A DNA stretch of 64,000 bases, from assembly GCF_001279525.1 (NCBI RefSeq), contig NZ_LGDY01000116.1:62001-126000 (forward strand), in the 5' to 3' direction. The stretch's first letter is position 1. Each line of letters begins with the position of its first letter. The translations under genes and the position numbers were made by a program. The DNA is from Nocardia sp. NRRL S-836 (GTDB lineage: Bacteria; Actinomycetota; Actinomycetes; Mycobacteriales; Pseudonocardiaceae). Below, piece by piece: positions 9,001-16,850 of this stretch. A model generated the notes under the pieces. That model searched no databases, had not been told where the DNA came from, and saw only the letters and a program-made list of their open reading frames with translations.

Positions 9001-9460
9001 GGAAGCGCATCGACCTCGACGCTTCGAGCAGCTCGTCGACGTCGGACGACGGCTCGCTCGACTCCAGCACCGGCAGCCCGGCCTCGCGGGCGGCGGCGAT
9101 GGCGCGCGCCTTGTTGCCCGTGAGCTCCAGCACCTCGGCGACGGGCCCGATGAACGTGAGACCTGCCTCACGACAGGCCATCGCGAGCTCGGGGTTCTCC
9201 GACAGGAAGCCGTAGCCGGGGTAGATCGCGTCGGCCCCCGCCTTGCGGGCGGCCTTGATGATCTCCTCGACGGAGAGGTAGGCGCGGACGGGATGTCCCG
9301 GCTCGCCGATCTCGTAAGACTCGTCCGCCTTCAACCGGTGCAGGGAGTTGCGGTCCTCGTAGGGGAACACCGCGACCGTTCCCGCGCCCAGTTCGTAGGC
9401 GGCACGGAACGCGCGAATCGCGATCTCGCCGCGGTTGGCGACAAGAACCTTGCGGAACAT
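6083..9460 (-). CDS. pyc: Pyruvate carboxylase
   Basis: Pyc makes oxaloacetate from pyruvate and bicarbonate with ATP, replenishing the TCA cycle. The single 1125-residue chain has the full order of domains. The biotin-carboxylase domain at about 1-450 has the glycine-rich loop GGGGRGM and the active-site region EMNPRIQVEHTVTEE. The carboxyltransferase domain at about 520-800 has VTDTTFRDAHQSLLATR, metal ligands in HLHTHDT and the KDMAG lysine. A biotinyl domain at the C-terminus has AMKM with biotin-Lys1091. The length matches actinobacterial Pyc, and nothing is missing. It appears to be transcribed alone, with a hairpin terminator just downstream. Confidence 0.98.
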   Translation of the reverse strand: MFRKVLVANRGEIAIRAFRAAYELGAGTVAVFPYEDRNSLHRLKADESYEIGEPGHPVRAYLSVEEIIKAARKAGADAIYPGYGFLSENPELAMACREAGLTFIGPVAEVLELTGNKARAIAAAREAGLPVLESSEPSSDVDELLEASRSMRFPVFVKAVAGGGGRGMRKVDDPAALREALEAASREAESAFGDPTVFLEQAVVEPRHIEVQILADGQGNVIHLFERDCSVQRRHQKVIEIAPAPNLDPELRERICNDAVKFARHIGYRNAGTVEFLLDPQGHYVFIEMNPRIQVEHTVTEEVTDVDLVQSQMRIASGETLEDLGLSQDTVQLRGAALQCRITTEDPANGFRPDTGTISAYRSPGGSGIRLDGGTAGAGMAISPHFDSMLVKLTCRGRNFGLAVARARRAIAEFRIRGVSTNIPFIQAVLDEPDFYEGRVTTSFIEKRPHLLTARHSADRGTRLLTYLADVTVNHPNGTRPTAVDPREKLPAIDVNAEPPAGSKQKLVELGPEGFARWMRESKAVGVTDTTFRDAHQSLLATRVRTKDLLAVAPHVARMTPELLSLECWGGATYDVALRFLAEDPWERLAALREAVPNINLQMLLRGRNTVGYTPYPEAVTKAFVQEATTTGIDIFRIFDALNDVEQMRPAIEAVRETGTAVAEVALCYTSDLSSPDERLYTLDYYLKLAEQIVGAGAHVLAVKDMAGLLRAPAAARLISALRKEFDLPVHLHTHDTAGGQLATYLAAIQAGVDAIDGATASMAGTTSQPPLSSIVALTDHTEHATGLDLQNVCDLEPYWEAVRKIYAPFESGIPGPTGRVYHHEIPGGQLSNLRTQAVALGLGEKFEEIESMYAAADRMLGHLVKVTPSSKVVGDLALHLVGAGVAPAEFEENPGKFDIPASVIGFLHGELGDPPGGWPEPFRSKALEGRPAPKPVQELSAEDEAGLADDRRATLNRLLFPAPTKEFRAHREAYGDTSVLRSKDFFYGLRPGEEYSVDLEPGVRLLIGLEAISEADERGIRTVMATLNGQLRPIQVRDRSVAADVPAAEKADRGNPNHVAAPFAGVVTTAVEEGDSVEAGQTVATIEAMKMEAAITAPKAGKVARLALRGAQQVEGGDLLIVLE

Positions 9461-9693
9461 CCGTGGCCCTCCCGGTGTTACTCGGCGGTCATTTCGGGCA
9501 CGTTACCGTGCGACTCTTGCCTGTTGGGAGGACTGTCCCACGTGATGGGTGTCATCCTGATCGGTCTTGCTCGCCTGGATTCTCGCGTTCTCAGGCGTGG
9601 GCGCGCACCCACCACCCGGTCAGACTGCGGCCGGTAGTGGGTTTAACCAGTTCGAGTGACGATCATGCACACAATCTCGGTAGGGTGAGCCAT

Positions 9694-11175
9694 ATGGCCG
9701 GGGCTGATGGAGCCGGGCAGCCTACTGCCCGCACACCGCATTTCGACGTTGTCCTCCGTGGTTACAACCAGCGACAGGTGAATGAGCGGGTCACCCGCTT
9801 GGAGTTCGACCTCAAGAACTCGAACAGGTCGCGCGACGCGGCGGCGGCGCAGGTGGCGGAGCTGACGAAGCTGCTGAACACCCTGCGCGCCGACCTCGAC
9901 AAGACCAAGATGCAGCTCCACAACCTCGCCAACCGGCCGGTCGACGCCTCCAACGTCACCGAACGTGTGCGCGTGATGATGACGCTCGCCGAGGAAGAGA
10001 TCGCGGACATCCGCAAGGGCGCCCTCGACGCCGCGAACGCGACCCGCGCCGAAGCCGAGAGGTGGGCCGCCGAACAGCGCGAGACCCACCAGCGGATGCT
10101 GGCCGAGACCGAGGCCCGCCGCAAGCAGCTGGAGGTCGCGCACCAGCAGCGCACCGCCGAGCTGGAGAAGCAGTTCGCGGAACGCCGCACCGAGCTCGAA
10201 GCCGAACACGAGGCGCTGCGCACCAAGCTCGTCACCGAGCACGAGGCCCTGGTCGCCGAGACCCGCGCCGCCGGCGAACGCGTGACCGCCGACTTCGACC
10301 GCAGGTCCGCGGACCTGGACGCCCGCCGCGTCGAGCTGGACCAGAAGTACAAGGCGTACCACGACGAGCTCGACAAGGAGTACGACGGCCTCAAGTCGAA
10401 GCTCACCGCCGAACACCAGAAGGTCCTCGCCGACGCCCGCGCCGAAGCCGACCGCATCGCCGCCGAAACCGAGGCCACCCGCACCGAGGCGTTGCAGAAG
10501 CTCGACGACACCCTGAAGCTCAAGCGCGCCGAAACCGAGAAGGCCATCGCCGACCTCGAAGCCGACGCCCTGGCCAGGGTCGAGAAGACCACCGCCGACG
10601 CCACCGCGGCAGCCACCGCTCTCGTCGACGAGGCCGAGACCAAGGCCAACGCCCTGGTGACCGAGGCCGAGACCCGTGCCGCCAGCACCGTGCGCGAGGC
10701 CGACGAGAAGGCGGCGGACCTCGTCCGCGTCGCCGAGGAGGAGTCCACCCGCCTGGTGCGCGAAGCCGAGGCGGAGACGACCCGGCTGTCGGCCGAGGCC
10801 GATCAGCGGGCCGCGGCCGCTGCTGAGCGGGAGGCTTCGTTGCGTGCTGCGCACGACAACCTGACGACGCAGTTCCACGCCGCTCAGGCGGCGGTTGAGG
10901 CTGCGATGACGGCTTTGAAGCCGTTGCCGTCTTCGGAGGTCGACTCGGATGCGGTTGCCGAAGCTGAGGCTGGGTCTGTGGCGAAGGCTGCGGGTGGGGC
11001 TGGTGCGGGTGGGGCTGGTGCGGGTGGGGCCGGTGCCGCTGGGGTGAAGGCTGCTGAGGGCGACGCGAAGGCGGCTGATGCGAAGGCGGCTGATGCGAAG
11101 GGTGCCGGCGCGAAGGGTGCCGGCGGTTCGGAGGCCAAGACTGAGCAGTTGCCTAAGCAGCGGCCGACGCGGTGA
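9694..11175 (+). CDS. DivIVA-domain long coiled-coil protein (Scy/FilP-like)
   Basis: The 493 residues begin with a DivIVA-like region, FDVVLRGYNQRQVNERVTRL at about 16-35. A nearly uninterrupted Ala/Glu/Arg/Lys coiled coil follows to about residue 410. It ends in a low-complexity Gly/Ala tail (GAGGAGAGGAGA) with AADAK repeats. In actinomycetes such proteins (Scy, FilP, 'cellulose-binding protein' annotations) form filaments or scaffolds at poles and division sites. I infer a cytoskeletal role, without proof of which paralogue this is. The ATG at 9694 is chosen because the DivIVA motif starts just after it. Codons in the last 90 residues are richer in GCT/GGT than the body. Confidence 0.85.
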   Translation: MAGADGAGQPTARTPHFDVVLRGYNQRQVNERVTRLEFDLKNSNRSRDAAAAQVAELTKLLNTLRADLDKTKMQLHNLANRPVDASNVTERVRVMMTLAEEEIADIRKGALDAANATRAEAERWAAEQRETHQRMLAETEARRKQLEVAHQQRTAELEKQFAERRTELEAEHEALRTKLVTEHEALVAETRAAGERVTADFDRRSADLDARRVELDQKYKAYHDELDKEYDGLKSKLTAEHQKVLADARAEADRIAAETEATRTEALQKLDDTLKLKRAETEKAIADLEADALARVEKTTADATAAATALVDEAETKANALVTEAETRAASTVREADEKAADLVRVAEEESTRLVREAEAETTRLSAEADQRAAAAAEREASLRAAHDNLTTQFHAAQAAVEAAMTALKPLPSSEVDSDAVAEAEAGSVAKAAGGAGAGGAGAGGAGAAGVKAAEGDAKAADAKAADAKGAGAKGAGGSEAKTEQLPKQRPTR

Positions 11176-11290
11176 TTCCTGGTTTGTCGCCTTGGGGCCG
11201 GGGTTGATCGGGCACGATGTCGATCACCTTGGCACCGTGGTTGGTCAGGCAGGGACGACGTTCGGGGTTCATCGCCGCTTCGCGACGATC

Positions 11291-11415
11291 GCGATTGGGG
11301 CTTGACTTCGAGCCTCTAGCGGGGCGATGAGTCGGCCTTAAAAGGCCGGGCATAAGCGAGCCCGGCCGATCCCTACCAGGGTATCGCCCCGCCCTCAAAG
11401 TCAAGCCCCAATCGC
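11291..11415. repeat. Folded 125-bp element with perfect 18-bp inverted termini
   Basis: The arms gcgattggggcttgactt (11291-11308) and its exact complement (11398-11415) enclose a second perfect 10-bp pair (11319-11328 with 11383-11392). Inside are two competing small hairpins: 11333-11338 with 11343-11348, or 11344-11351 with 11360-11367. The nested layout suggests a structured RNA, a bidirectional terminator or a small non-autonomous mobile element (MITE-like). No target-site duplication is obvious. Confidence 0.7.
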
Positions 11416-11619
11416 AGAAAGGGCTTGTCACCGCTACCCGTCAAGGGAAGGTGGACACGCCTCGCTTCGCTCGACGGGTGTGGGAAGCCTGAGGCGAGGG
11501 AAGGTTCGTCTCGCTTCGCTCGATCGGGGGCTGGGGCGTCTGGCCATGGGCTGGGTCCGCCTTGCGGCGTTCGGCTCACCCTGTCCGCCTCACCAGATCG
11601 GCCGACTATGACCGCGTCA

Positions 11620-11870
11620 CCGCGGCCCCAGTCCGCCCAGCCCAGTCCGCCCAGCCCAGCCCAGCTCGGTCCGGTCCGGCACACCCAGCCCGGTTCGGTT
11701 CGGTTCCGTCCACCCAGCCCGGTCAACCCGGTCCGGCCCGGTCCGGTCCGCCTGGTCCGCGTAGCCCGGTCCGCCTAGCCCGACCCAGCCCGCCCAGCGG
11801 TCCGCCCGGTCCGCCTAGCCCAGCCCGACCCTGCCCAACCCAAGCTGGCCCGGTCTCCTTGGCCAAGTCC
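11620..11870. repeat. C-rich tract with 5-bp periodicity
   Basis: About 250 bases read as degenerate pentanucleotide units related to CCCAG, TCCGC, CCCGG and TCCGG on the plus strand, with phase slips. It is stop-poor, which creates long spurious reading frames on both strands. It looks like a microsatellite rather than a gene. Confidence 0.7.
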
Positions 11871-12039
11871 CATCCAGTCCCGCCCTGCGAGCCACTGCGG
11901 TGCTCAGAACTGTCAGACCCCCTGAGTAGCGTCGGTCGCGGGGGATCCTGAACCGAAGGGGACCCCTGCGCGAGCCTGCAAACGGCGCGATGGCGGGTGC
12001 ACGCGCGGATTGGAGCGGCGGGCAGCGCAGTCCTCGATC

Positions 12040-12700
12040 ATCGCGCCCTCAAACGCGGCCCCGAACGCCGCGGACCCCCGAACGCAGCTCCGGAACGCCC
12101 CGCGGACCACCCGAACGCCGCAGCCGTCCAGCAGCGCAGCTATCGAGCCACACAGCCCCGAACGGTACGGCCGTCGAGCGCTACGGCTCCCGAGCGGCAC
12201 AGCCGCCGACCGGCACGGCTCAAAGCGGCGCAGTCACCGATCAGTACGGCCCCGAGCAGCGCGTCCCCAAGCAGTACGGCCCAGAGCAGTGCAGCCATTG
12301 AACAACGCAGCCATCGAACAGCGGGGCCGAGCAGCACGGCCCCAAGCAGTACGGCCCCAAGCGCCACAGCACCCGAGCAGTGCAGCCGCCGAGCGGCACA
12401 GCCGCCGACCGGCACGCCCTCGATCGGCACGGCGCCGAGCGGCACAGCGCCGAGCGGCACAGCGCCGAGCGGCACAGCGCCGAGCGGCACAGCGCCGAGC
12501 GGCACAGCCCTGAGCAGTGCACCCACCAAACAGCACCGCCCCGAGCGGTCCAGTCCCGAGCAGCACCGCCCCGAGCGGTCCAGCCCCGAGCGGTCCAGTC
12601 CCGAGCGGTCCAGTCCCGAGCGGCACAGCCCCGAGCGGCACAGCCCCGAGCGGTGCCCCACCAAGCGGCACGGCCCCCGAGCGGTACGGCTGTCGAGCGG
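12040..12700. repeat. 15-bp minisatellite directly downstream of recG
   Basis: About forty units follow the plus-strand consensus CCGAGCRGYACRGCC. They are most regular at about 12425-12510, where the same 15-mer repeats five to six times without change, and more divergent towards 12040. Because 15 is a multiple of three, all reading frames give 5-residue repeats (for example AVPLG or ALCRS on the minus strand). The array ends within a few bases of the recG stop. No start codon with a ribosome binding site precedes any frame. Confidence 0.85.
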
Positions 12701-12705
12701 TGTGA

Positions 12706-14865
12706 TCAGGCCTTTTCCAGGAACTCGGCGCGTTCCTCGGTCAGAAGGGTTGCGACCATCGCGGCCAGGCCGGGGTGGGTGGTGAGGTCGGGGTCGGCGT
12801 CCACCACGGACTGGGCGGCGGTGCGGGCTTCGGCGATGATGTCCTCGTCGCGCAGCAGGGAGAGCATTTTCAGGCCTGAGCGGGTGCCGGACTGGGCGGC
12901 GCCCAGGATGTCGCCCTCGCGGCGGAGTTCGAGGTCGAGTTGGGCCAGTTCGAAGCCGTCCAGGGTGGACTCGACGGCCCGCAGGCGTTCCATGGTGGCG
13001 GTCATCTCGGGCATTTCCGTCACCAGGAGGCACAGGCCGGGGGCGGAGCCTCGGCCCACGCGGCCGCGGAGTTGGTGGAGTTGGGAGACGCCGAAGCGGT
13101 CGGCGTCCATGATGGCCATCACGGTGGCGTTCGGGACGTTCACGCCCACCTCGATGACGGTGGTGGCCACCAGGACGTGGATCTGGTTCGCGGAGAAGGC
13201 GCGCATCACGGCGTCTTTTTCGTCCGGGGGCATGCGGCCATGCAGGATTTCCACGCGCAGGCCCTTCAGCGGGCCTGCGGCGAGCATGGTTGCCACGTCC
13301 ACAACGGACAGTGCGGGGCGCTTCTCGGAGTCGTCGGGCTTGGGGTCGTCGTCGCCGTCGCCGATGCGGGGGCAGACGAAGTAGGCCTGGTGGCCGGCGG
13401 CCACCTCCTCGCGGACTCGGGCGAAGGCGCGGTCGAGCCATGTGGGTTTTTCGCGGACCGGGACTACCGAGGTCTTGATCGGGGAGCGGCCGCCGGGAAG
13501 TTCGCGCAGGGCGGAGACCTCCAGGTCGCCGTAGACGGTCATGGCGACGGTGCGCGGGATCGGGGTCGCGGTCATGACCAGCACGTGCGGGTTCTCGCGT
13601 TCGCCTCGGGCGCTCAGGGCGGCGCGTTGTTCCACGCCGAAGCGGTGTTGTTCGTCGACCACGACGAGGCCGAGGGAGTGGAACTCGACCTTGTCCTGGA
13701 TGATCGCGTGCGTTCCCACGACGATGCCGGCCTCGCCGGTCACGATGTCCAGCAGGGCCTGGCGGCGCTGGGCGGTGTTCATCGAACCGGTCAGCAGCGT
13801 CACGCGGGTCGCGGTCTCCGCGGCGCCGAGCTGGCCGGCCTGGGCGAGGTCGCCGAGCATCTCGGCCAGGGAGCGGGCGTGCTGGGCGGCGAGGACCTCG
13901 GTCGGGGCGAGCATGGCGGCCTGGCGGCCTGCGTCGACGGCCTGGAGCATCGCTCGCAACGCGACCATGGTCTTCCCCGAGCCGACCTCGCCCTGCAGCA
14001 GGCGGTTCATCGGCACGACCGAGGCGAGGTCGGTGGAGATCTGCTCGCCGACCGAGACCTGGCCCGCGGTCAGGGTGAACGGCAGCCGCGCGTCGAAGGC
14101 GTCGAGGAGGCCGCCGGAACGGCGGGCGCACGAGGGGGCGGGGCGGGCGCTGGCGGACTTGCGGCGCTGGGCCAGTGCCAGCTGCACGGCCAGTGCCTCG
14201 TCCCACTTCAACCGCTGCTGCGCCACGGAGATCTGCGCCCAGCTCTCGGGGCGGTGGATCGCGCGCAGCGCCTCCTCCAGGCCGATCAGGCCGTGCTCGG
14301 CGCGGAAGTCGGCGGGCAGCGGGTCCTCCGGCACACCGTCCCAGACCTCCAGCAGCTGCTTCACGCAGTTGGCGATGTTCCACGTGTTGATGTGCTGCGA
14401 GGCCGGGTAGACGGGGAGGAACGCCTGCAGGAACGCGGAGCTGTCGGACTCCGGGGTGAGGATCTCGAACGCCGGGTGCACCAGCTGCAGGTTCTGCCGG
14501 TAGCGGCCGACCTTGCCCGCGAACAACGCCTTCGTGCCCGGCAGCAGCTCCTTCTCCGCGACGAACGCCGGCTTGCCGAAGAACACCAGGTGCAGCTCGG
14601 AGGTGCCGTCGGTGATGACGGCCTCGGTCATCTGGCCGCGGCGCGCCTTCATCTGCCGCTTCTGGCACTTGCGGACCTCGGCCTGCACGGTGACGTGCTC
14701 GTCGATCTCCAGCGATTTGATGTCGGTCAGCTTCCCGCGCTCGTCGTAGCGGCGCGGGTAGTGGCGCAGCAGGTCACCGACCGTCGTGAGGCCGAGGCCG
14801 GTCTCCAGTGCGTCGGCGGACTTCTTGCCGAGCAACGGCTGCAGCTTGTCGTCGAAGGAGATCAT
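12706..14865 (-). CDS. recG: ATP-dependent DNA helicase RecG
   Basis: RecG is a branch-migrating helicase that reverses stalled forks and resolves recombination intermediates. Its 719 residues contain an N-terminal wedge/OB domain (DDKLQPLLGKKSADAL, LRHYPRRYDERGKL), Walker A GEVGSGKT, the RecG-specific motif II VVVDEQHRFGV, motif III MTATPIPRT, and the C-terminal helicase motifs ATTVIEVGVNVPNA and QLRGRVGRG. The ATG at 14865 gives the normal start; the longer frame reads back into the DAK2 gene. It follows that gene by 14 bases, the arrangement conserved in actinobacteria. A minisatellite begins immediately after the stop, and I see no ordinary terminator. Confidence 0.97.
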   Translation of the reverse strand: MISFDDKLQPLLGKKSADALETGLGLTTVGDLLRHYPRRYDERGKLTDIKSLEIDEHVTVQAEVRKCQKRQMKARRGQMTEAVITDGTSELHLVFFGKPAFVAEKELLPGTKALFAGKVGRYRQNLQLVHPAFEILTPESDSSAFLQAFLPVYPASQHINTWNIANCVKQLLEVWDGVPEDPLPADFRAEHGLIGLEEALRAIHRPESWAQISVAQQRLKWDEALAVQLALAQRRKSASARPAPSCARRSGGLLDAFDARLPFTLTAGQVSVGEQISTDLASVVPMNRLLQGEVGSGKTMVALRAMLQAVDAGRQAAMLAPTEVLAAQHARSLAEMLGDLAQAGQLGAAETATRVTLLTGSMNTAQRRQALLDIVTGEAGIVVGTHAIIQDKVEFHSLGLVVVDEQHRFGVEQRAALSARGERENPHVLVMTATPIPRTVAMTVYGDLEVSALRELPGGRSPIKTSVVPVREKPTWLDRAFARVREEVAAGHQAYFVCPRIGDGDDDPKPDDSEKRPALSVVDVATMLAAGPLKGLRVEILHGRMPPDEKDAVMRAFSANQIHVLVATTVIEVGVNVPNATVMAIMDADRFGVSQLHQLRGRVGRGSAPGLCLLVTEMPEMTATMERLRAVESTLDGFELAQLDLELRREGDILGAAQSGTRSGLKMLSLLRDEDIIAEARTAAQSVVDADPDLTTHPGLAAMVATLLTEERAEFLEKA

Positions 14866-14879
14866 CGCGTCCCATTCAA

Positions 14880-16490
14880 CTACTCGACACCGACAAAAAT
14901 GAGCGCGTCCGGCTGACCACCGGGATACGCCGTCACCTCGACCTCCGGATGGGTGACGCGGAGGTGGTCCTCCAGGACGTCCACCAGGCCGTCGGGTGCG
15001 TCGGCGCCCAGCAGCACCGTCACCAGCTCGCCGCCGCCGCTCAGCATGCGATCGACGAGGCGGCAGGACAGGTCCAGCACCGACTCCGGCCCGGCCGGGC
15101 CCGGCTCGATCAGCACGACCTCGCCGTCCAGCATGCCGAGCAGGTCGCCGGGCTGGCAGCGGCCCACCCACGTGATGGCCTCGTCGGCGGCGATCGCCAG
15201 CTCACCGCGGCGGGTGGCAGCGGCGGCCTCGGCCATCGCGACGACGTCGTCACCGGCACGGCGGGAGGCGTCGTGCACGGCCAGCGCGGCGAGGGCCTGC
15301 ACCGGTGAGAACGTGGGCACCACCACCACGTCCTGCCCTGCGGCCTGTGCGTACGCCACGGCCTCGTCCAACGCCTCGCGCAGGTCCGGATCGCCCGGCA
15401 GCACGGCGACGTGACGCGCGCGCGTCGACACGATGGCGGACAACAGGTCCGTGGACGTCGCCGAAGAAGAAGCCAGGTCGAACACCGTGGCGCCCTCCGC
15501 GCGGAACAGGTCCACCGCACCGCTCACGACCACCACGATCGCCCGGTCGCGCACGAAGCGGGACGCCTGCGCCGCGATCTGGTCGGCGAAGCGCGCCACC
15601 GTGATGCGGTGGGGCCGGCCGGCGCGCACACCGGCCTCGATGGCCGCGCCGATGTCGTTGCAGTGCACGTGCACGGTCCACAGCGAGGCGCCGTCGCTCA
15701 CGACGGACACGCAGTCGCCGAGCACGGTCAGCGTGGCCCGCAGCTCCGCCACAGCCTCCTCGGAGGTGTCTTCGAGCAGGTACATGACCTCGTACTCGAA
15801 CTCCGCCGACCCGCTCTCGCGCTCGGTCGTCAGCGACTCGGGCGTGCGCGGCACCAGCGGCGCGTCCACGGGCGTCTCGACGGCCTGGCCGGTGATCACC
15901 GCGGCGAGTGTGTCCAACAACACAACCAGCCCGCGGCCACCGGCGTCGACCACCCCCGCCTTGGCCAGCACGGCGAGCTGGCGGGGCGTGTCGGCCAACG
16001 CCACGGCGCTCGCGCGTGAGGCCGCCACGACCACCTCGTCGAGCTCGTCGGACGGGCAGTCACGGGCGGCTTCGGCGGCGGCGTGCAGCACCGACAGGAC
16101 CGTGCCGGGCACAGGCTTGGAGACCGCGGCGGTGGCCAGCTCGTCGGAGCGCTGCAGCGCCCTGCGCAGCGCGGCGCCGGAGACCACCGAGACCCCTTGA
16201 ACAGTCTCCGCCAGGCCCCTGAGCACCTGCGACAGGATCACGCCCGAGTTGCCGCGGGCACCGGCGAGGGCGCCGCGGGCCAGCGCGGACAGCGCGTCGC
16301 CGACGGTCGTCATGGGCGAGCGCAGCAGCGCGTCGAGGGCGGACTGCATCGTGTGCAGCAGGTTCGTCCCCGTGTCACCGTCGGGCACGGGGAAGACGTT
16401 GATCTGGTCGATCGACGCCCGGTTGGCGTCCAGCGACCGCACGCACGCGTCCGCCCACCTGCGCACCGCGACCGCATCCATGACCTGCAT
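14880..16490 (-). CDS. DAK2-domain protein (FakA/YloV family)
   Basis: The 536 residues start with a DhaL-type kinase domain: NVFPVPDGDTGTNLLHTM carries the metal-binding Asp cluster, and ARGNSGVILSQVLRG is the nucleotide loop. A central domain and a C-terminal YloV/DegV-linked domain follow. In Firmicutes, FakA phosphorylates fatty acids bound to FakB; whether this protein does the same is inference. The ATG at 16490 (MQVMDAV) was chosen, but an in-frame ATG three codons later is equally possible because neither has a strong ribosome binding site. It sits upstream of recG and is divergent from rpmB, the usual actinobacterial order. Confidence 0.9.
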   Translation of the reverse strand: MQVMDAVAVRRWADACVRSLDANRASIDQINVFPVPDGDTGTNLLHTMQSALDALLRSPMTTVGDALSALARGALAGARGNSGVILSQVLRGLAETVQGVSVVSGAALRRALQRSDELATAAVSKPVPGTVLSVLHAAAEAARDCPSDELDEVVVAASRASAVALADTPRQLAVLAKAGVVDAGGRGLVVLLDTLAAVITGQAVETPVDAPLVPRTPESLTTERESGSAEFEYEVMYLLEDTSEEAVAELRATLTVLGDCVSVVSDGASLWTVHVHCNDIGAAIEAGVRAGRPHRITVARFADQIAAQASRFVRDRAIVVVVSGAVDLFRAEGATVFDLASSSATSTDLLSAIVSTRARHVAVLPGDPDLREALDEAVAYAQAAGQDVVVVPTFSPVQALAALAVHDASRRAGDDVVAMAEAAAATRRGELAIAADEAITWVGRCQPGDLLGMLDGEVVLIEPGPAGPESVLDLSCRLVDRMLSGGGELVTVLLGADAPDGLVDVLEDHLRVTHPEVEVTAYPGGQPDALIFVGVE

Positions 16491-16638
16491 GGCGGCGAGG
16501 GTATCCACCCGGTTTGGTCGCTGGTGAGGCCACCGGCTACCCTGATTGGGTTGCCGTGCCCGGTTGAGGCTTGTGCACGCTTGCGCGCCCACCGGGACGC
16601 GAGACTCACCGCTTGAGGAACCTGAAGGAGTGGCTGAC

Positions 16639-16830
16639 GTGGCTGCCGTGTGCGACGTCTGTGGCAAGGGGCCGGGCTTCGGCCATTCGGTTTCGCACTC
16701 CCAGCGGAAGACGAACCGCCGCTGGAACCCGAACATCCAGTCTGTGCGCGCGAAGGTCTCGGCCTCGCAGCGCCAGCGGATCAACGTGTGCACCTCCTGC
16801 CTGAAGGCCGGGAAGGTTGTGCGCGGCTGA
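16639..16830 (+). CDS. rpmB: 50S ribosomal protein L28, zinc-binding form
   Basis: This 63-residue L28 has [20 protein letters not shown] at the N-terminus and [13 protein letters not shown] at the end. The two CxxC pairs make it the zinc-containing type. GTG 16639 is preferred because GAAGGAG lies nine bases upstream, whereas the GTG at 16630 overlaps that site. It is transcribed alone and ends in a strong hairpin. Confidence 0.97.
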   Translation: MAAVCDVCGKGPGFGHSVSHSQRKTNRRWNPNIQSVRAKVSASQRQRINVCTSCLKAGKVVRG

Positions 16831-16850
16831 TCACCGCCACAGTTCGTTAG

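Larger units (their letters stand above)
11176..12705. other. 1.5-kb gene-free, repeat-rich region between the coiled-coil gene and recG
   Basis: I see no credible gene here. Many frames stay open only because the DNA is C-rich and stop-poor, and none has homology or a ribosome binding site. Bases 11176-11290 are ordinary. At 11291-11415 is a folded inverted-repeat element. The motif ctcgcttcgctcg occurs twice around 11451 and 11509. A 5-bp periodic C-rich tract runs from about 11620 to 11870, bases 11870-12040 are non-periodic, and a 15-bp minisatellite runs to the recG stop. Confidence 0.8.

Noticed and set aside
5777..9637. 1286-residue plus-strand reading frame opposite pyc
   Set aside because: It is the antisense shadow of pyruvate carboxylase in high-GC DNA; its composition is Arg/Val/Leu/Gly-rich without any domain.
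11425..12785. Long open reading frames on both strands across the C-rich repeats (up to several hundred residues)
   Set aside because: They are open because the repeats lack stop codons, have no ribosome binding site, show 5-residue low-complexity translations and no homology, so they are not listed as genes.
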